In this document: positions 27,812 through 36,510 of the stretch, piece by piece | Layout: each line of letters opens with the position of its first letter | How positions within the stretch are numbered: position 1 is the first letter of the stretch | Assembly (NCBI RefSeq): GCF_014207445.1 | Contig: NZ_JACHEM010000003.1 | Span: forward strand, 496,001 to 560,000 | DNA: 64,000 bases | DNA from: Streptomyces candidus | Lineage (GTDB): Bacteria > Actinomycetota > Actinomycetes > Streptomycetales > Streptomycetaceae | Direction: 5' to 3' | Made by a program: the position numbers and the translations under genes | The notes under the pieces: model-generated | What the model saw: only the letters and a program-made list of their open reading frames with translations | Database searches by the model: none | Told to the model about the DNA's origin: nothing

Positions 27812-28825
27812 TTACGCCTTCGCGGCGTCCACCTTGTACGTCTTGGCGACGTCGTCCAGGACCGCGTTCGCGCCGTACAGGCCCACGGCGCTCATCCAGA
27901 TCTTGTCGTCGACCTCGTGGATGGAACCCTTGAGCTGCTTCCAGAGCGGGTTGGCCTGGAACTTCTCCTTGGTCTTCTTGCTCAGGCCCGCCTCGTCGGC
28001 GTACAGGGAGATGAAGATGTCGTCGGCGTCCATCTTCTTGATCTCCTCGTCGGAGATCTCCGTGTTGAAGCCGGTGCCGGTCGCGGCCGCCGGCTTGCCG
28101 AACCCGAGGTCCTTCACGATCACGCCGGTGTAGGTGTCCTCCTTGTAGATGCGGGTCGGCCCGTCGACGAACCGGACCACCGACACCTCGGGGTTGGCAC
28201 CCTTGGCCTTGCGGACCGAGTCGCCGATCGTCTTCGCGCGCTTCTCGAAGTCCTGGACCTTCTGCTTGGCCAGGTCCTCCTTGCCGAGGGCCTTGCCGAC
28301 GAGCTGGACGTTGTCCTTCCACGTGCCGCCGGTGGTCTCCGAGAAGACCGTCGGAGCGATACCGCTGAGCTGCTTGTAGAGCTTCTCGTGGCGGACCTTG
28401 GCCGAAAGGATGAGATCGGGCTTCAGTGCGATGATCTTCTCGAGGCTGGGCTCCTCAAGGGTGCCGACCGGGGTGGCCTTCGGCGCGAACTTCTGCGAGT
28501 CGGCGCCGAAGTAGGCCGGCAGCTTGTCCCCGCCGCCCGACAGGGTCGTGAATCCCACGACCTCGGCCTCCAGCGCGAGGGAGGCGTCCACGAAAGTCAT
28601 GTCGAGAGCGACGACCCGCTTGGGCTGCGCCTTCAGCTCCGCCGAGCCCATGGCGTGCGTGACCGTGCGAGGGTACGCGGAGTCCGAAGCGGCCGGGGTC
28701 TTGGCGTCCTTGCTGTCGTTCTTCTTGTCCGCGTCGCCGCCACAGGCGGCGGTGGCGAGCAGACCCACGGCGATGGCTGCGGCGGTGGCTGTACGGCTGA
28801 AACGGCTGACCCAACGGGTTTTCAT
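27812..28825 (-). CDS. Iron-siderophore ABC transporter substrate-binding lipoprotein
   Basis: A 337-residue lipoprotein. A twin-basic signal region and lipobox-like LLATAACGG place the lipidated cysteine at C28. The rest has the class III periplasmic-binding fold of FepB/FhuD relatives: RVVALDMTFVDASLALEAE, LEKIIALKPDLILSAKVRH and DADDIFISLYADE. It should capture the ferric siderophore outside the membrane and pass it to the two permeases encoded divergently. It shares the iron box at 28859-28877 with them. This divergent layout of binding protein and permease-ATPase genes is common in Streptomyces iron transporters. Confidence 0.93.
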   Translation of the reverse strand: MKTRWVSRFSRTATAAAIAVGLLATAACGGDADKKNDSKDAKTPAASDSAYPRTVTHAMGSAELKAQPKRVVALDMTFVDASLALEAEVVGFTTLSGGGDKLPAYFGADSQKFAPKATPVGTLEEPSLEKIIALKPDLILSAKVRHEKLYKQLSGIAPTVFSETTGGTWKDNVQLVGKALGKEDLAKQKVQDFEKRAKTIGDSVRKAKGANPEVSVVRFVDGPTRIYKEDTYTGVIVKDLGFGKPAAATGTGFNTEISDEEIKKMDADDIFISLYADEAGLSKKTKEKFQANPLWKQLKGSIHEVDDKIWMSAVGLYGANAVLDDVAKTYKVDAAKA

Positions 28826-28858
28826 GGGCGGATCCCTTCTTCACTGACCAGAGCGATG

Positions 28859-28877
28859 CAAGGATAGGCTCACCTAA
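28859..28877. promoter_or_regulatory. Iron box between divergent siderophore-transport genes
   Basis: CAAGGATAGGCTCACCTAA matches the DmdR1 consensus at 16 of 19 positions, including 13 in a row at the 3' end. It lies about 30 bp from both divergent starts and can control both transcripts. Confidence 0.82.
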
Positions 28878-28905
28878 CTAAATGTTTTCGGCCACGGAGG
28901 AGATC

Positions 28906-29961
28906 GTGACCCAAGCGCTACCTGCGCCCCCGTCCACGGAGGCACCACGCGGCGTGGCGCTCAGTCATGCCCGGAGGCACTGGCTGGGGTTGCTCGTGCT
29001 GTCCGCAACGCTGGTGGTGGCGATCCTGCTGAGCATCGTCTTCGGCACCAAGTCCCTGAGCCTGCAACAGGTCTGGCACGGGCTGTGGAGTGCGACCGGC
29101 ACCGAGGGCGACATCATCATCCGCTCGCTGCGGCTGCCGCGCACCGCCCTCGCCGTCGTCGCCGGCTGCGCTCTCGGCGTCGCCGGAGCGCTGATGCAGG
29201 GTCACACCCGCAACCCGATCGCCGACCCGGTACTGCTCGGCGTGAGCGCGGGCGCCGGCATGTTCGTCGCCGGGGCCATCTTCTTCCTCGGCGTCACCAC
29301 GCTGTACGGGTACGTGTGGTTCGGCTTCGCCGGGGCGCTGCTCGCCTCCACCGCCGTCTACCTCGTCGGCACGTACGCGCGGGGCGGCGCCACGCCGGTC
29401 ACCCTCGCGCTGGGCGGCGCCGCCATCCACGCGCTGTTCACCGCCCTCACCGCGGGCATGCTCGTCCTCGACGAGCAGGCCCTGGACACGTACCGGTTCT
29501 GGACCGTCGGATCGGTCGCCGGACGGCCGGCGGACATCACGCTCCAGATGCTGCCGTTCGTCGCCGTCGGGCTGCTCCTCGCCGCCGCCAACGCACGCGG
29601 GCTGAACGCCCTTTCGCTCGGCGAGGACATCGCGCGCGCCCTCGGAGTGCGGATCGCCCTCACCCGGCTGACCGGGATGGCCGCGATCACCCTGCTCACC
29701 GGTGTCGCGGTCGCCGCCTGCGGGCCGATCGGGTTCGTCGGCCTGATGGCCACCCACATCGGCCGCGCGTACACCGGACCCGACTACCGGTGGGTGCTCG
29801 TGTACGCGGGGCTGCTCGGGGCCGTGCTGATGGTCGGCGCGGACGTCCTGGGCCGGGTCGTGGCCAAGCCCGGGGAGCTGCCGGTGGGCATCATGCTCGC
29901 GTTCATCGGCGCACCGGTCTTCATCTACCTCGTACGCCGCCGCAAGCCGGTGCGACTGTGA
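28906..29961 (+). CDS. FecCD-family siderophore ABC permease, first subunit
   Basis: A 351-residue permease with nine to ten membrane helices. FecCD signatures include GCALGVAGALMQGHTRNPIADPVLLG (split around residues 85-110) and VAACGPIGFVGLMATHIGR with ADVLGRVVAKPGELPVGI near the C-terminus. It forms a heterodimer with the next gene's product to import ferric siderophore. The GTG at 28906 is chosen because GGAGG lies at 28896-28900; the ATG at 28882 would abut the iron box. The stop overlaps the next start (GTGA). Confidence 0.93.
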   Translation: MTQALPAPPSTEAPRGVALSHARRHWLGLLVLSATLVVAILLSIVFGTKSLSLQQVWHGLWSATGTEGDIIIRSLRLPRTALAVVAGCALGVAGALMQGHTRNPIADPVLLGVSAGAGMFVAGAIFFLGVTTLYGYVWFGFAGALLASTAVYLVGTYARGGATPVTLALGGAAIHALFTALTAGMLVLDEQALDTYRFWTVGSVAGRPADITLQMLPFVAVGLLLAAANARGLNALSLGEDIARALGVRIALTRLTGMAAITLLTGVAVAACGPIGFVGLMATHIGRAYTGPDYRWVLVYAGLLGAVLMVGADVLGRVVAKPGELPVGIMLAFIGAPVFIYLVRRRKPVRL

Positions 29962-31100
29962 ACGACGCGAACCAGGGGACACCGTCGATGCTGAAACCGT
30001 CCGTCGAGCCCACCGCGCGCAGATCCCGCGAGCCGTCGTCCGTCCCGGGCCGCAAGGCCGTCAGAGTCGGCCCCGTCTCCGGGGTGTGGCGCGCGCGGGA
30101 CGTGTTCGTCCCCCTCGCCGCGGCTCTCGCGCTGTTCGCGGCGGTCGTGGTCAACACCGGCCGCGGCGACTTCCCGATCTCCGTGCCGGAAGTCGTCGAC
30201 GTGCTGTTCGGCGGCGGTGACTCCGCCTCCCGCATGGTGGTGCTGGAATTCCGTATGCCGCGCTCGGTCGTGGGCGCGCTGGTGGGCGCCGCGCTCGGGC
30301 TGGCCGGGGCGATCGTGCAGGGCATCTCCCGCAACCCGCTGGCCAGTCCGGACATTCTCGGCATCACCGCGGGCGCGGGTACCGGCGCGGTCGCGGTCAT
30401 CGTCCTCGGCGGGGAGTACGGCAGCGTCAGCGGCCCGCTCGCCGAGATCGGCGTACCGGCCGCCTCCGTCCTCGGAGGGCTGCTGGCCGCGGTCCTCGTC
30501 TACGCCCTGGCCGTACGGCGCGGGCTGTCCGGCTACCGCGTCCTGCTCGTCGGCGTCGGAGTCCAGGCCGTGCTCTCCAGCCTGATCTCCTGGCTGCTGG
30601 TGAAGGCCTCGATCGTGGACGCGGGACGGGCCATCCTCTGGCTGACCGGCAGCCTCAACGCCAGCACCTGGGACAACGCCCGTGCGGTCGGCTGGGCGCT
30701 GCTCGTACTGCTGCCCGTCGCGCTGGTGCTGTCCTTCCCCTTCGGTGCGCTGAACTTCGACGACGACACCGCCCGCGGACTCGGTGTACGGATCGACGCC
30801 GCGCGCGCCGCGCTGCTGGTGACCGCGGTACTGCTCACCGCGACCGCGACGTCCGCGGCGGGGCCGGTCGCCTTCGTGGCGCTGGCCTGCCCCCAGCTGG
30901 CGGTGCGGCTGCTGCGTACCGGCACACCGCCGCTGCTCGCTTCGGCCCTGCTGGGCGCGGCCGTGACGGTGTGGGCCGACGTGCTGGGCCGTACCGCCTT
31001 CGGCTCCATCGAGCTGCCCGTCGGCATTCTCACCGCGGCGGTCGGCGCCCCCTACCTCCTCTACCTGCTCGCCCGGAGCGGAAAGGCCAGAAGGACATGA
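29958..31100 (+). CDS. FecCD-family siderophore ABC permease, second subunit
   Basis: A 380-residue permease starting at a GTG that overlaps the preceding stop by 4 nt; an ATG at 29988 is an alternative. After a ~40-residue basic N-terminus come the FecCD motifs MPRSVVGALVGAALGLAGAI, VQGISRNPLASPDILGI and ADVLGRTAFGSIELPVGI. It pairs with the first permease. The N-terminal extension is unusual for this family and supports the later start. Confidence 0.92.
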   Translation: MNDANQGTPSMLKPSVEPTARRSREPSSVPGRKAVRVGPVSGVWRARDVFVPLAAALALFAAVVVNTGRGDFPISVPEVVDVLFGGGDSASRMVVLEFRMPRSVVGALVGAALGLAGAIVQGISRNPLASPDILGITAGAGTGAVAVIVLGGEYGSVSGPLAEIGVPAASVLGGLLAAVLVYALAVRRGLSGYRVLLVGVGVQAVLSSLISWLLVKASIVDAGRAILWLTGSLNASTWDNARAVGWALLVLLPVALVLSFPFGALNFDDDTARGLGVRIDAARAALLVTAVLLTATATSAAGPVAFVALACPQLAVRLLRTGTPPLLASALLGAAVTVWADVLGRTAFGSIELPVGILTAAVGAPYLLYLLARSGKARRT

Positions 31101-31957
31101 CGGAGACGGTCGACATCAAGGACCTCGCGGAGCCGGGACCCGGACAGCCCGCGGTGCGGCTGCGGGCCGAAGGGCTCACTCTGGGCTACGGCGACCGCAC
31201 GGTCGTCCACGGCATCGACCTGGACATCCCGGACGGCTCGGTCACCGCGGTGATCGGTCCCAACGGATGCGGGAAGTCGACGTTGTTGCGTTCGTTCGGC
31301 CGGCTGCTCAAGCCCATGAGCGGACAGGTGCTGCTGGACGGCACTTCGGTCCACGCCATGCCCACCAGGGAAGTGGCGGCGCTGGTCGGCCTGTTGCCGC
31401 AGTCTCCGACGGCGCCCGAGGGGCTCACCGTGGCCGACCTGGTGGCACGCGGCCGGCACCCGCACCAGACCTGGTACCGGCGCTGGTCCTCCGAGGACGA
31501 GAAGGCCGTCGAACGGGCGCTGCGCCGGACGGGCACGTACGAGCTGGCCGAGCGCACGCTGGACGAACTGTCGGGCGGTCAGCGCCAGCGCGCGTGGATC
31601 GCCATGGCGCTGGCCCAGGACACCGAGATGCTGCTGCTCGACGAGCCGACCACCCACCTGGACCTGGCCCACCAGATCGACGTCCTTGAGCTGGTCGGCG
31701 AGCTGCACCGGGAGACCGGGCGGACCATCGTGATGGTGCTGCACGAACTGGCCCTGGCCGCGCGGTACGCCGAGCGGCTGGTGGCGATGAAGGACGGCCG
31801 GATCGTGGCCCAGGGGGCGCCCGAGGACGTCCTGACGGAGGACCTGCTGCGGGAGGTCTTCGGGCTGCGTGCCCGTGTGCGACGGGACGAGGAGAGCGGC
31901 TCCCTGCTCGTCATCCCGCTCGGCCGGGACCGCGACCGGCTGGAGGCCACTGTGTGA
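31097..31957 (+). CDS. Siderophore ABC transporter ATP-binding protein
   Basis: A 286-residue FecE/FepC-type ATPase. It has Walker A GPNGCGKST, Q-loop LLPQSPTAPEG, signature [17 protein letters not shown], Walker B MLLLDEPTTHLDLAHQ and switch His in MVLHELALAARY. The ATG overlaps the permease stop (ATGA), so all three import genes are translationally coupled. A hairpin follows at 31973-32012. Confidence 0.95.
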   Translation: MTETVDIKDLAEPGPGQPAVRLRAEGLTLGYGDRTVVHGIDLDIPDGSVTAVIGPNGCGKSTLLRSFGRLLKPMSGQVLLDGTSVHAMPTREVAALVGLLPQSPTAPEGLTVADLVARGRHPHQTWYRRWSSEDEKAVERALRRTGTYELAERTLDELSGGQRQRAWIAMALAQDTEMLLLDEPTTHLDLAHQIDVLELVGELHRETGRTIVMVLHELALAARYAERLVAMKDGRIVAQGAPEDVLTEDLLREVFGLRARVRRDEESGSLLVIPLGRDRDRLEATV

Positions 31958-31972
31958 CGTCGCCTCAAGTGC

Positions 31973-32012
31973 CGTGCTCGCCGCGGGGGTCGTGACCCGC
32001 GCGGCGAGCACG
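31973..32012 (+). terminator. Hairpin between transport and biosynthesis operons
   Basis: A 13-bp stem (31973-31985 with 32000-32012) encloses a second short self-complementary stretch. It lies just before the iron box of the biosynthesis operon. Confidence 0.7.
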
Positions 32013-32040
32013 ACGTCCGGAACAGCTCTTCACGAAATAT

Positions 32041-32059
32041 GAAGGTTAGGCTAACCTAA
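32041..32059 (+). promoter_or_regulatory. Iron box upstream of the siderophore biosynthesis operon
   Basis: GAAGGTTAGGCTAACCTAA matches the DmdR1 consensus at 16 of 19 positions. Its core AGGTTAGGCTAACCT is a perfect odd-length palindrome. It ends 34 bp before the first biosynthesis gene. Confidence 0.85.
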
Positions 32060-32093
32060 CCGCGTTCCGCATACGACGAAGGGCACGACTGCC

Positions 32094-33428
32094 ATGCTGC
32101 GCGCCACACTTCTCGACCGCCAGGCACGGCGGGAGTCCTCTGCTCGCACCTATGCCCGCAACCTGCCCGTGGCGCCGGCCAAGGCAGCCGGAGCCGTCGT
32201 CACGGGCGTCGACGGACGCACCTACCTCGACTGCCTCTCGGGCGCCGGCACGCTCGCCCTCGGGCACAACCACCCCGAGGTCGTCGCGGCCCTCCAGTCG
32301 ACCCTCGGCTCCGGCGCCCTGCTGCACAGCCTGGACATGATCACGCCGCAGAAGGACACGTTCAGCACCGAGTTGCTCGGCCGCCTCCCCGGCGAGCTGC
32401 GCGACGATGCCCGGCTGCACTTCTGCAGCCCGGCCGGGACCGACGCCGTCGAGGCGGCGCTGAAGCTCGCCCGCCAGGCGACCGGTCGGCGCGGCGTCGT
32501 CGCCTTCACCGGCGCGTACCACGGCATGACGCTCGGCGCGGCCTCCGTGTCCGGCCCCGAGGGGATGCGCGCGGGCGGCCCCGCGGACTCCCAGGCCGTC
32601 ACCCGCCTGCCCTACCCGTACGGCTACCGCTGTCCGTTCGGCGTCGGCGCGGAACAGGCCGGGGTGCTCTCGGCCCGGCTGCTGGAGAGCCTGATCACCG
32701 ACCCGAGCAGCGGGGTCGACAAGCCCGCCGCGGTGATCCTGGAGGTCGTCCAGGGCGAAGGCGGCGTCGTCGAAGGCCCCGACGCCTGGCTGCGCGAAGT
32801 CCGCCGGATCACCGCCGCGCACGGCGTGCTCCTGATCGTCGACGAGGTGCAGACCGGCGTCGGCCGCACCGGGCACTTCTGGGCCTGCGAACGGGCCGGC
32901 GTGACCCCTGACGTGCTCGTCACGTCCAAGGCGGTGGGCGGCGGCCTGCCGCTCGCGCTGATCGCCTACCGCTCGGATCTGGACACCTGGCAGCCCGGCG
33001 CCCACACCGGCACGTTCCGCGGCAACACCCTCGCCATGGTGGCCGGAGAGATCACCCTGCGGACCGTCGCCGAGCAGCAGTTGACCGAACGCGCCGAGAA
33101 ATTGGGCGAACGCCTGCGGCAAGGACTGCGCGAACTGGCCGCCGACCACCCCGTGTTCGGCGAGGTCCGGGGCCGCGGCCTCATGATCGGCGTCGAACTC
33201 GTCGACCCGGACGGCGCACCCGACCGCCTGGGATCCCTCCCCCCGCACCCGGCCCTCGCGAAGGCCCTGCGCGCCGCCTGCCTCGACCACGGTCTGATCC
33301 TGGAGCTCGGCGGTCGCGACGACACCGTGCTGCGGCTGCTGCCGCCGCTGATCCTCAGCGACATCGAGGCCGACTCGGTACTGGCGCGCATCGCCGACGC
33401 CCTGCGCGACACGGAGCACGCCGCATGA
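32094..33428 (+). CDS. Diaminobutyrate--2-oxoglutarate aminotransferase (siderophore type)
   Basis: A 444-residue class III PLP aminotransferase. DCLSGAGTLALGHNHPEVV near residue 45, the PLP-phosphate region SPAGTDAVEAALKLAR, LLIVDEVQTGVGRTG and the Schiff-base lysine in VTSKAVGGGLPLA are all present. The closest type is RhbA/EctB-like enzymes that form L-2,4-diaminobutyrate from aspartate semialdehyde. With the decarboxylase gene overlapping its stop by 4 nt, it should supply 1,3-diaminopropane for a siderophore. It is first in a six-gene operon behind an iron box. There are no ectoine genes, so the osmolyte alternative is unlikely. Confidence 0.93.
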   Translation: MLRATLLDRQARRESSARTYARNLPVAPAKAAGAVVTGVDGRTYLDCLSGAGTLALGHNHPEVVAALQSTLGSGALLHSLDMITPQKDTFSTELLGRLPGELRDDARLHFCSPAGTDAVEAALKLARQATGRRGVVAFTGAYHGMTLGAASVSGPEGMRAGGPADSQAVTRLPYPYGYRCPFGVGAEQAGVLSARLLESLITDPSSGVDKPAAVILEVVQGEGGVVEGPDAWLREVRRITAAHGVLLIVDEVQTGVGRTGHFWACERAGVTPDVLVTSKAVGGGLPLALIAYRSDLDTWQPGAHTGTFRGNTLAMVAGEITLRTVAEQQLTERAEKLGERLRQGLRELAADHPVFGEVRGRGLMIGVELVDPDGAPDRLGSLPPHPALAKALRAACLDHGLILELGGRDDTVLRLLPPLILSDIEADSVLARIADALRDTEHAA

Positions 33429-35116
33429 CCACTCCCGGACGGACCACCGTCGACCAGCACGCCAAGGACCGCCACGGCACGGACGGCTACGCCACCGCGG
33501 CCCAGCACGGCACGGAGGACCTCACCCCGGACGGCCACTCCCCGGCGGGCCTGTTCACCCCGGACGGCCACGCCACCGCCCGTCAGCAGGCCGCGGACCG
33601 CCTCTCCACCGCGGTCGCCGGCGGCACCGAAGGGCCCGGTGCCCTGCGGTCGTTGACCACCGTCGTGCTCGGCGCGCTCGCGGACGGGGCCGCCGCACGC
33701 GGCGGACCGCTGCCGCCCGGCGGCCCGGAAGCGGTGACCGAGCGGGTCCTGGCCGTGTGCACCCCGCTGCTGCCCGAACGGGGCGTGGGCGCCGAGGCGG
33801 CCCTGTACGGGCTCGTCCGCGCCGTCGCCGAGGGTGCCGCCGACCCCGCCGACCCCGCCTGCGTCGCCCACCTGCACTGCCCGCCGCTCGCCGTCGCGGC
33901 CGCCGCCGACCTGGCCGCCTCCGCGCTCAACCCCTCGATGGACTCCTGGGACCAGGCGCCCGCCGCCGCCGTCGTCGAGGAGCGGACCACCGCCGCACTG
34001 GCCGCGCTGGTCTACCCCGGGGCGGCCGCACCCGACGCCCTGATCACGAGCGGCGGCACCGAGTCCAACCTGGTGGCCCTGCTGCTGGCCCGGGAACGCG
34101 CCCGCGCGAGGGGCGCACGGCCCGTGCAGGTGCTCTGTGGCACCAACGCCCACCACAGCATCGCCCGCGCCGCCTGGATCCTCGGCCTGCCCGCACCGGT
34201 CACCGTCGAGTGCCGGGCCGGACGCATGGTGCCCGCGGCCCTGGACCGGGCGCTGGTCGGCCTCGCCGGCACCCCCGCCCTCGTGGTGGCCACCGCCGGC
34301 ACCACCGACGAAGGACTGATCGACCCGCTGCCGGAACTGGCCCAGGTCGCCGCCTCGCACGGCGCCGAGCTGCACGTGGACGCGGCCTACGGCGGGCCTC
34401 TGCTGTTCAGCGACAGGCTCGCTCCCCGGCTGGACGGCATCGAGTCCGCCGTGTCGGTCACCTTCGACCTGCACAAGCTCGGCTGGCAACCGGTCGCCGC
34501 AGGCGTCCTCGCGGTCGCCGACACCGACACGCTCCGGCCGCTGTCGCTGACCGCCGACTACCTCAACGCGGACGACGACACCGAGGCCGGAATGCCCGAC
34601 CTGCTGGGCCGGTCCATCCGCACCTCGCGCCGCCCCGACGCGCTGAAGATCGCCGCCACACTGCGCGCCCTCGGCCGCGACGGACTCGGCGCTCTCGTCG
34701 AGCACTGCGTCGACACCGCCGGGCACCTGGCGCGCCGCATCGACGCCGACCCCGCGCTGCGCCGCCGCCCCGGCGACATCGGCATCAGCACGGTGCTCTT
34801 CAGGCCGGTCGCCGCCGACGCGCTGCCGGACGAGGACGGCGACGCGCTCGTCGCGGGCATCCGCCGGCGCCTCCTGCTCGACGGACAGGCCGTGCTCGGA
34901 CGGGCGGTCGCCGAGGACGCGGACGGCACACCCCGCCTGTGGCTCAAGGCCACCCTGCTCCACCCCCGGACCCGGCCGGCCGACCTCGAACCCCTGCTGC
35001 GGAACGTCGCCGTCGGCCCGACGCCCGACAGCCGGGACGCCGGCGGCCACGGCACCCACCGGCAGACGTTCCCCGGCCAGGCCGCCCCCCTACGTCCCCA
35101 CGGAGGACCCAGATGA
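33425..35116 (+). CDS. L-2,4-diaminobutyrate decarboxylase (PLP group II)
   Basis: A 563-residue group II PLP decarboxylase. The first ~65 residues are a His/Thr/Gly-rich extension with no clear domain. LNPSMDSWDQAPAAAVVEE, TSGGTESNLVALLLARER, HVDAAYGGPLLFSD and the PLP lysine in TFDLHKLGWQP are hallmarks. It decarboxylates diaminobutyrate to 1,3-diaminopropane, as RhbB does in rhizobactin 1021 synthesis. It overlaps its neighbours by 4 nt on both sides (ATGA). The substrate is assigned from pairing with the aminotransferase. Confidence 0.9.
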   Translation: MTTPGRTTVDQHAKDRHGTDGYATAAQHGTEDLTPDGHSPAGLFTPDGHATARQQAADRLSTAVAGGTEGPGALRSLTTVVLGALADGAAARGGPLPPGGPEAVTERVLAVCTPLLPERGVGAEAALYGLVRAVAEGAADPADPACVAHLHCPPLAVAAAADLAASALNPSMDSWDQAPAAAVVEERTTAALAALVYPGAAAPDALITSGGTESNLVALLLARERARARGARPVQVLCGTNAHHSIARAAWILGLPAPVTVECRAGRMVPAALDRALVGLAGTPALVVATAGTTDEGLIDPLPELAQVAASHGAELHVDAAYGGPLLFSDRLAPRLDGIESAVSVTFDLHKLGWQPVAAGVLAVADTDTLRPLSLTADYLNADDDTEAGMPDLLGRSIRTSRRPDALKIAATLRALGRDGLGALVEHCVDTAGHLARRIDADPALRRRPGDIGISTVLFRPVAADALPDEDGDALVAGIRRRLLLDGQAVLGRAVAEDADGTPRLWLKATLLHPRTRPADLEPLLRNVAVGPTPDSRDAGGHGTHRQTFPGQAAPLRPHGGPR

Positions 35117-36510
35117 TCCCCGGAGCCGAGACCGCACCCCTGGACCTGCTGGGGGTGGGCACCGGGCCGTTCAACCTGTCCCTGGCCGCCCTCGCCGACG
35201 GGGTGCCCGGCCTGACCTCGGCCTTCCTCGAACAGCGGCCCTCCTTCCGCTGGCACCCCGGCCTGCTCATCGAAGGCGCGACCCTCCAAGTCCCGTTCCT
35301 GGCCGACCTGGTGAGCCTCGTCGAGCCGACCAGCCCCTGGTCCTTCCTCAACTACATCAAGACCGGCGAGCGGATGTTCCCGTTCTACTTCGCCGAGAAG
35401 TTCCACATCGACCGGGCCGAGTACGACGCCTACCTCCGCTGGGTCAGCGGGCAACTGGCCTCCTGCCACTTCGGCCACCAGGTGGACACCGTCCGCTGGG
35501 ACGCCGAACTCGGTGCGTTCGAAGTGGACTTCACCCGACTCGACGCGGCGGGCGACGCCGAGGCCGTGGGCCGCACGTACGCCCGCCACCTGGCCCTCGG
35601 CGTCGGTACGGCGCCGCACATCCCCGAGCCGCTGCGCGAGCTGGCGGCCGACCCCGGCGCACTGGTCCTGCACTCGGCCGACTACCTGGCCCAGCGCGAC
35701 CGGCTGCTCGCCGCACGCCACGTCACCGTCGTGGGCTCCGGCCAGTCCGGGGCCGAGGTCCTGCTCGACCTGCTGCGGGCCCGGCCGCGCGGCGCGGAGG
35801 GGCTTACCTGGCTCGCCCGCACCCCGGCGTTCGCGCCGATGGAGTACTCGAAGATCGGCCTGGAGCAGTTCACCCCGGACTACACCCGCTACTTCCACGG
35901 CCTGCCCGAGGAGACCCGCGACCGGCTGCTGCCCGCGCAGTGGCAGCTCTACAAGGGCGTCAGCGAGGAGACGCTCGGTGACATCCACGACGAGCTCTAC
36001 CGGCGCACCGTCGACGGAGGCTGGCCCGACGTCACGCTGACGCCCGGCGTCGCGGTCCAGGGCGGCTCCCGCGTCGGCGGACGCATCGAACTGGCCGTGG
36101 AGCACGGCGAGCAGGACACCCGCGCCCACCTGACCACCGACGCCGTCGTCCTGGCCACCGGCTACCGCGAGCGGCCCGTCGACGCGCTGCTCTCCCCGCT
36201 GGCGAAGTACATCGCCCACGACAGCGCCGGACGCCACCAGGTCGACGAGCACCAGCGCCTGGTCCTCGACAGCAGCGTCACCGGCTCCGTCTTCGTGCAG
36301 AACGCCGAACGCCACACCCACGGCGTCGGCGCCCCCGACCTGGGCCTCGCCGCCTGGCGCAGCGCCGTCATCCTCAACGCCCTCACCGGCCGGGACACCT
36401 ACCCGCTGCCCCGGCGCACCGCCTTCACCACCTTCGGCCTCGGCGGCACCTCCGCCGGGGGCCGCGACCACCAGCTCACCGCAAGCACCACCGTCGGAGG
36501 ACGTTCGTGA
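35113..36510 (+). CDS. Flavin-dependent amine N-monooxygenase (IucD/RhbE family)
   Basis: A 465-residue N-hydroxylating monooxygenase. The FAD motif is LLGVGTGPFNLSLAALA at residues ~11-27, NADPH binding is in VTVVGSGQSGAEVLLDLL around residue 205, and VLATGYRERPVD is the conserved ATGY block. Members hydroxylate the terminal amine of lysine, ornithine or a diamine using NADPH and O2. In this operon the substrate is inferred to be 1,3-diaminopropane or an amide of it, giving the N-hydroxyamine needed for iron-binding hydroxamates. It overlaps the next gene by 4 nt (GTGA). Confidence 0.94.
   Translation: MIPGAETAPLDLLGVGTGPFNLSLAALADGVPGLTSAFLEQRPSFRWHPGLLIEGATLQVPFLADLVSLVEPTSPWSFLNYIKTGERMFPFYFAEKFHIDRAEYDAYLRWVSGQLASCHFGHQVDTVRWDAELGAFEVDFTRLDAAGDAEAVGRTYARHLALGVGTAPHIPEPLRELAADPGALVLHSADYLAQRDRLLAARHVTVVGSGQSGAEVLLDLLRARPRGAEGLTWLARTPAFAPMEYSKIGLEQFTPDYTRYFHGLPEETRDRLLPAQWQLYKGVSEETLGDIHDELYRRTVDGGWPDVTLTPGVAVQGGSRVGGRIELAVEHGEQDTRAHLTTDAVVLATGYRERPVDALLSPLAKYIAHDSAGRHQVDEHQRLVLDSSVTGSVFVQNAERHTHGVGAPDLGLAAWRSAVILNALTGRDTYPLPRRTAFTTFGLGGTSAGGRDHQLTASTTVGGRS

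Noticed and set aside
32094..33428. Ectoine biosynthesis (EctB) as the role of the aminotransferase
   Set aside because: No ectA or ectC adjoins it; it is coupled to a diaminobutyrate decarboxylase and siderophore enzymes behind an iron box.
32966..35059. 697-codon minus-strand frame
   Set aside because: Antisense shadow of the siderophore aminotransferase and decarboxylase genes; Gly/Arg/Asp-rich with no motifs.
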